Below, piece after piece: positions 6,206 to 7,435 of a stretch of DNA of 7,435 bases. This stretch comes from Spirochaetaceae bacterium (GTDB taxonomy: Bacteria > Spirochaetota > Spirochaetia > Treponematales > Breznakiellaceae): positions 1 to 7,435 of the forward strand of contig JAIRTD010000171.1 of assembly GCA_031255115.1 (NCBI GenBank), in the 5' to 3' direction. A program made the translations under genes and the position numbers. Below the pieces are notes generated by a model. It saw only the letters and a program-made list of their open reading frames with translations, was not told where the DNA came from and made no database searches. Every line of letters starts with the position of its first letter. Position 1 is the stretch's first letter.

Positions 6206-7255
6206 TTACTGGTACATAATAATGTACGGCCTTGGATCCAGGGAAAGCACATCCCGCGGCTCCAGAAGCGGATCATCGTAGCCCGCGCCGGGTATGCCAA
6301 GGTTGTAGAAGAGCTTAAACCCCTTGACCGGAATATTGGCCGCCCTGGCATTATAGGCATAGGAAGAACGCTTCATCGACGGACTGCCAAAACCATCGGC
6401 GCAGTGGACCAGGCGGACCTTTTCAAAATCGCTGCGTACCTGCTCGCGGTTTCGTATCATTCTCCAGTTAAACTGGTGAATAACCAACATGCGCTCGCCG
6501 GGTATCTTGTGCTCCCTGAGATATTCTTCCATGACCTGCTGGGCCTCGTTGATTTCCGCCGCGCTGACACTGCCTATTTCTTCCATGGGCCTTTCGGTAC
6601 GCCATTCAGGATCAAGAGCCAAATGTACATTGGGATAGCGGAGATAGGGGAACATTTTTTTTAGGGATTCAACCACATCATAACGGCCAATCTGATGGTC
6701 CAGAAAGATAAGTATGTCGTGGTCAAGGGCATACTGAATATAGTTTTGCAGCACCGAATCCTGAAGTATGCCTATCTGCCCTTCGGGCCAGACCGTTCCG
6801 TAGATTATGTAGAAAGCCTTTTTGACACCCCTGCCGTTGTTTACCTCGCGGTATTCACCGGCAAGATCGGAAAGCCGCCTGTCCAGTTCTTCCAGGGAAT
6901 ACCGCCCCAGTATACCCATACGCCGGGACAGAGGATGACCATAAAAAGCCAGAATATCCTGATTTAGAAGCAGGGGCTTTTCTTCTTCTATCCTGCGGGC
7001 CAAAAGCGACAGCTCTGTTTCTGTTGCCGCCCAGTAAGGCCGCCCCGCCTCCCGCTCCTCGCTGGCCCGGTAAAAATCCCGAAAATAAAGGGAAGGAAAG
7101 ATACGCCGCTCCGGGACAGCCTCCGCGCCGGGAACAGCCGCTTCAAGACTCTGTCCCCCCAGCAGCCCCGGAAAGAACACCGGAAAAAGCACAAAACATA
7201 AAAGGAACAGCGCCGCTTTTTTTCCGGCTCCCCCGTAAATTGTGTGTAGTACCAT
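6206..7255 (-). CDS. Conserved secreted protein of unassigned family
   Basis: The 349-residue product starts with a basic segment (GKK, 11-13) and a hydrophobic stretch (about 14-33, ALFLLCFVLFPVFFPGLLGG), consistent with a signal peptide or N-terminal anchor. A signal peptidase I cut near residues 38-40 (LEAA) is possible, and I see no convincing lipobox. The mature part alternates strands and helices in a way that suggests a TIM-barrel-like fold. Notable segments are LAFYGHP (102-108), LIFLDHQIG (182-190), VHLALDPEW (210-218), IGSVSAAEIN (227-236), MLVIHQF (256-262), DGFG (287-290), VKGFKLFY (310-317) and a final YIIMYQ. I recall secreted or lipoprotein homologues with the LALDPEW and GSVSAAEIN patterns but no known function; conserved acidic and His residues would suit a hydrolase. 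The ATG at 7255 has no strong Shine-Dalgarno sequence. The upstream coiled-coil gene on the same strand is 52 bases away. Confidence 0.85.
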   Translation of the reverse strand: MVLHTIYGGAGKKAALFLLCFVLFPVFFPGLLGGQSLEAAVPGAEAVPERRIFPSLYFRDFYRASEEREAGRPYWAATETELSLLARRIEEEKPLLLNQDILAFYGHPLSRRMGILGRYSLEELDRRLSDLAGEYREVNNGRGVKKAFYIIYGTVWPEGQIGILQDSVLQNYIQYALDHDILIFLDHQIGRYDVVESLKKMFPYLRYPNVHLALDPEWRTERPMEEIGSVSAAEINEAQQVMEEYLREHKIPGERMLVIHQFNWRMIRNREQVRSDFEKVRLVHCADGFGSPSMKRSSYAYNARAANIPVKGFKLFYNLGIPGAGYDDPLLEPRDVLSLDPRPYIIMYQ

Positions 7256-7269
7256 GGTTCTTAAAGTAT

Positions 7270-7284
7270 CGGCAGTATTTGCCG
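7270..7284. other. Small hairpin in the spacer before the secreted-protein gene
   Basis: CGGCA (7270-7274) and TGCCG (7280-7284) form a perfect five-pair stem with a five-base loop. It lies 14 bases upstream of the ATG at 7255 on the - strand transcript. There is no T-run after it in either direction, so it is not a standard terminator; it could affect translation or mRNA stability, or be chance. Confidence 0.3.
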
Positions 7285-7307
7285 GAGATTTAGTCAGAAC
7301 GCCCGCC

Positions 7308-7435
7308 TTACAATTCCTCCAGTTCCCGCTCGACCTCGCTGAGCCGCTTTTTAAGGCTTTCTATAGTACGGCTGAGACGGGCCCTTTCTTTTTCAAGCTG
7401 CTCTTTGGGATCCTCGTCCAGGGGCTTTTTAAGAA
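7308..7435 (-). CDS. C-terminal tail of a coiled-coil protein (5' partial)
   Basis: On the - strand a frame enters from the right edge and ends at TAA (7310-7308), giving 41 visible residues. They begin LKKPLDEDPKEQLEKERARL and end VERELEEL. Leucines and other hydrophobic residues recur at heptad-like spacing among many Glu, Lys and Arg, so this is a charged coiled coil. There is no start codon in the visible part, and no family can be named from so little. It lies 52 bases upstream of the secreted-protein gene on the same strand and could share its transcript. The strong coiled-coil character and a stop immediately after it support it as a real gene end. Confidence 0.7.
   Translation of the reverse strand, partial: LKKPLDEDPKEQLEKERARLSRTIESLKKRLSEVERELEEL

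Noticed and set aside
6072..6281. 69-codon + strand frame across the repeat spacer, with a repeated PKNG segment
   Set aside because: The repeated residues follow from the 72-base spacing of the DNA repeat. The frame starts inside one gene and ends inside another, with no ribosome binding site.

Overview
This window looks like an ordinary chromosomal housekeeping region of a moderately GC-rich bacterium. The most likely source is a spirochaete, possibly Treponema-like. That placement is inferred from the style of the proteins (PtsI, Der, an Rsm22-type methyltransferase and a secreted protein); no rRNA or tRNA is present to test it. No mobile element, CRISPR array, phage gene or toxin-antitoxin pair was seen, and nothing looks like a complete new defence or metabolic system.

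Layout. At the left edge a probable gene tail on the + strand (to 317) is followed after 18 bases by an RluA-family pseudouridine synthase (336-1139, +). This gene meets the next one tail to tail, and their stop codons overlap at 1136-1139. The next block, 5852 down to 1136 on the - strand, is a tight four-gene run: ptsI (PTS enzyme I), der (double-domain ribosome-assembly GTPase), a small MerR-type regulator with a GTG start, and an Rsm22-like methyltransferase. Junctions are an 8-base overlap, a 2-base gap and a 23-base overlap, which suggests one transcript with coupled translation. A candidate intrinsic terminator for this run lies inside the 3' end of the pseudouridine synthase gene. Divergent from ptsI is a 61-residue four-cysteine protein (5906-6091, +). 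The 53 bases between the two genes hold two overlapping candidate promoters facing in opposite directions, and each puts the predicted transcription start almost on the start codon, so both mRNAs may be leaderless. From 6092 to 6205 lies a non-coding convergent spacer with direct repeats. On its far side a secreted protein of unassigned family runs on the - strand (7255-6206), preceded by the C-terminal tail of a coiled-coil protein that enters from the right edge (7308-7435, -).

How the genes fit together. Three or four genes concern ribosome assembly or RNA modification (RluA-type synthase, Der, Rsm22-like). PtsI is the general phosphoryl donor protein of the PTS and may serve regulation as well as sugar uptake. 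The MerR protein may regulate this operon or a distant target; the sequence does not show which. The points most worth a second look are the divergent leaderless promoter arrangement, the 14-residue tandem repeat with the four-cysteine cluster in the Rsm22-like protein, the four-cysteine small protein, the serial terminator-like repeats at 6093-6182, and the NKTE variant in Der.
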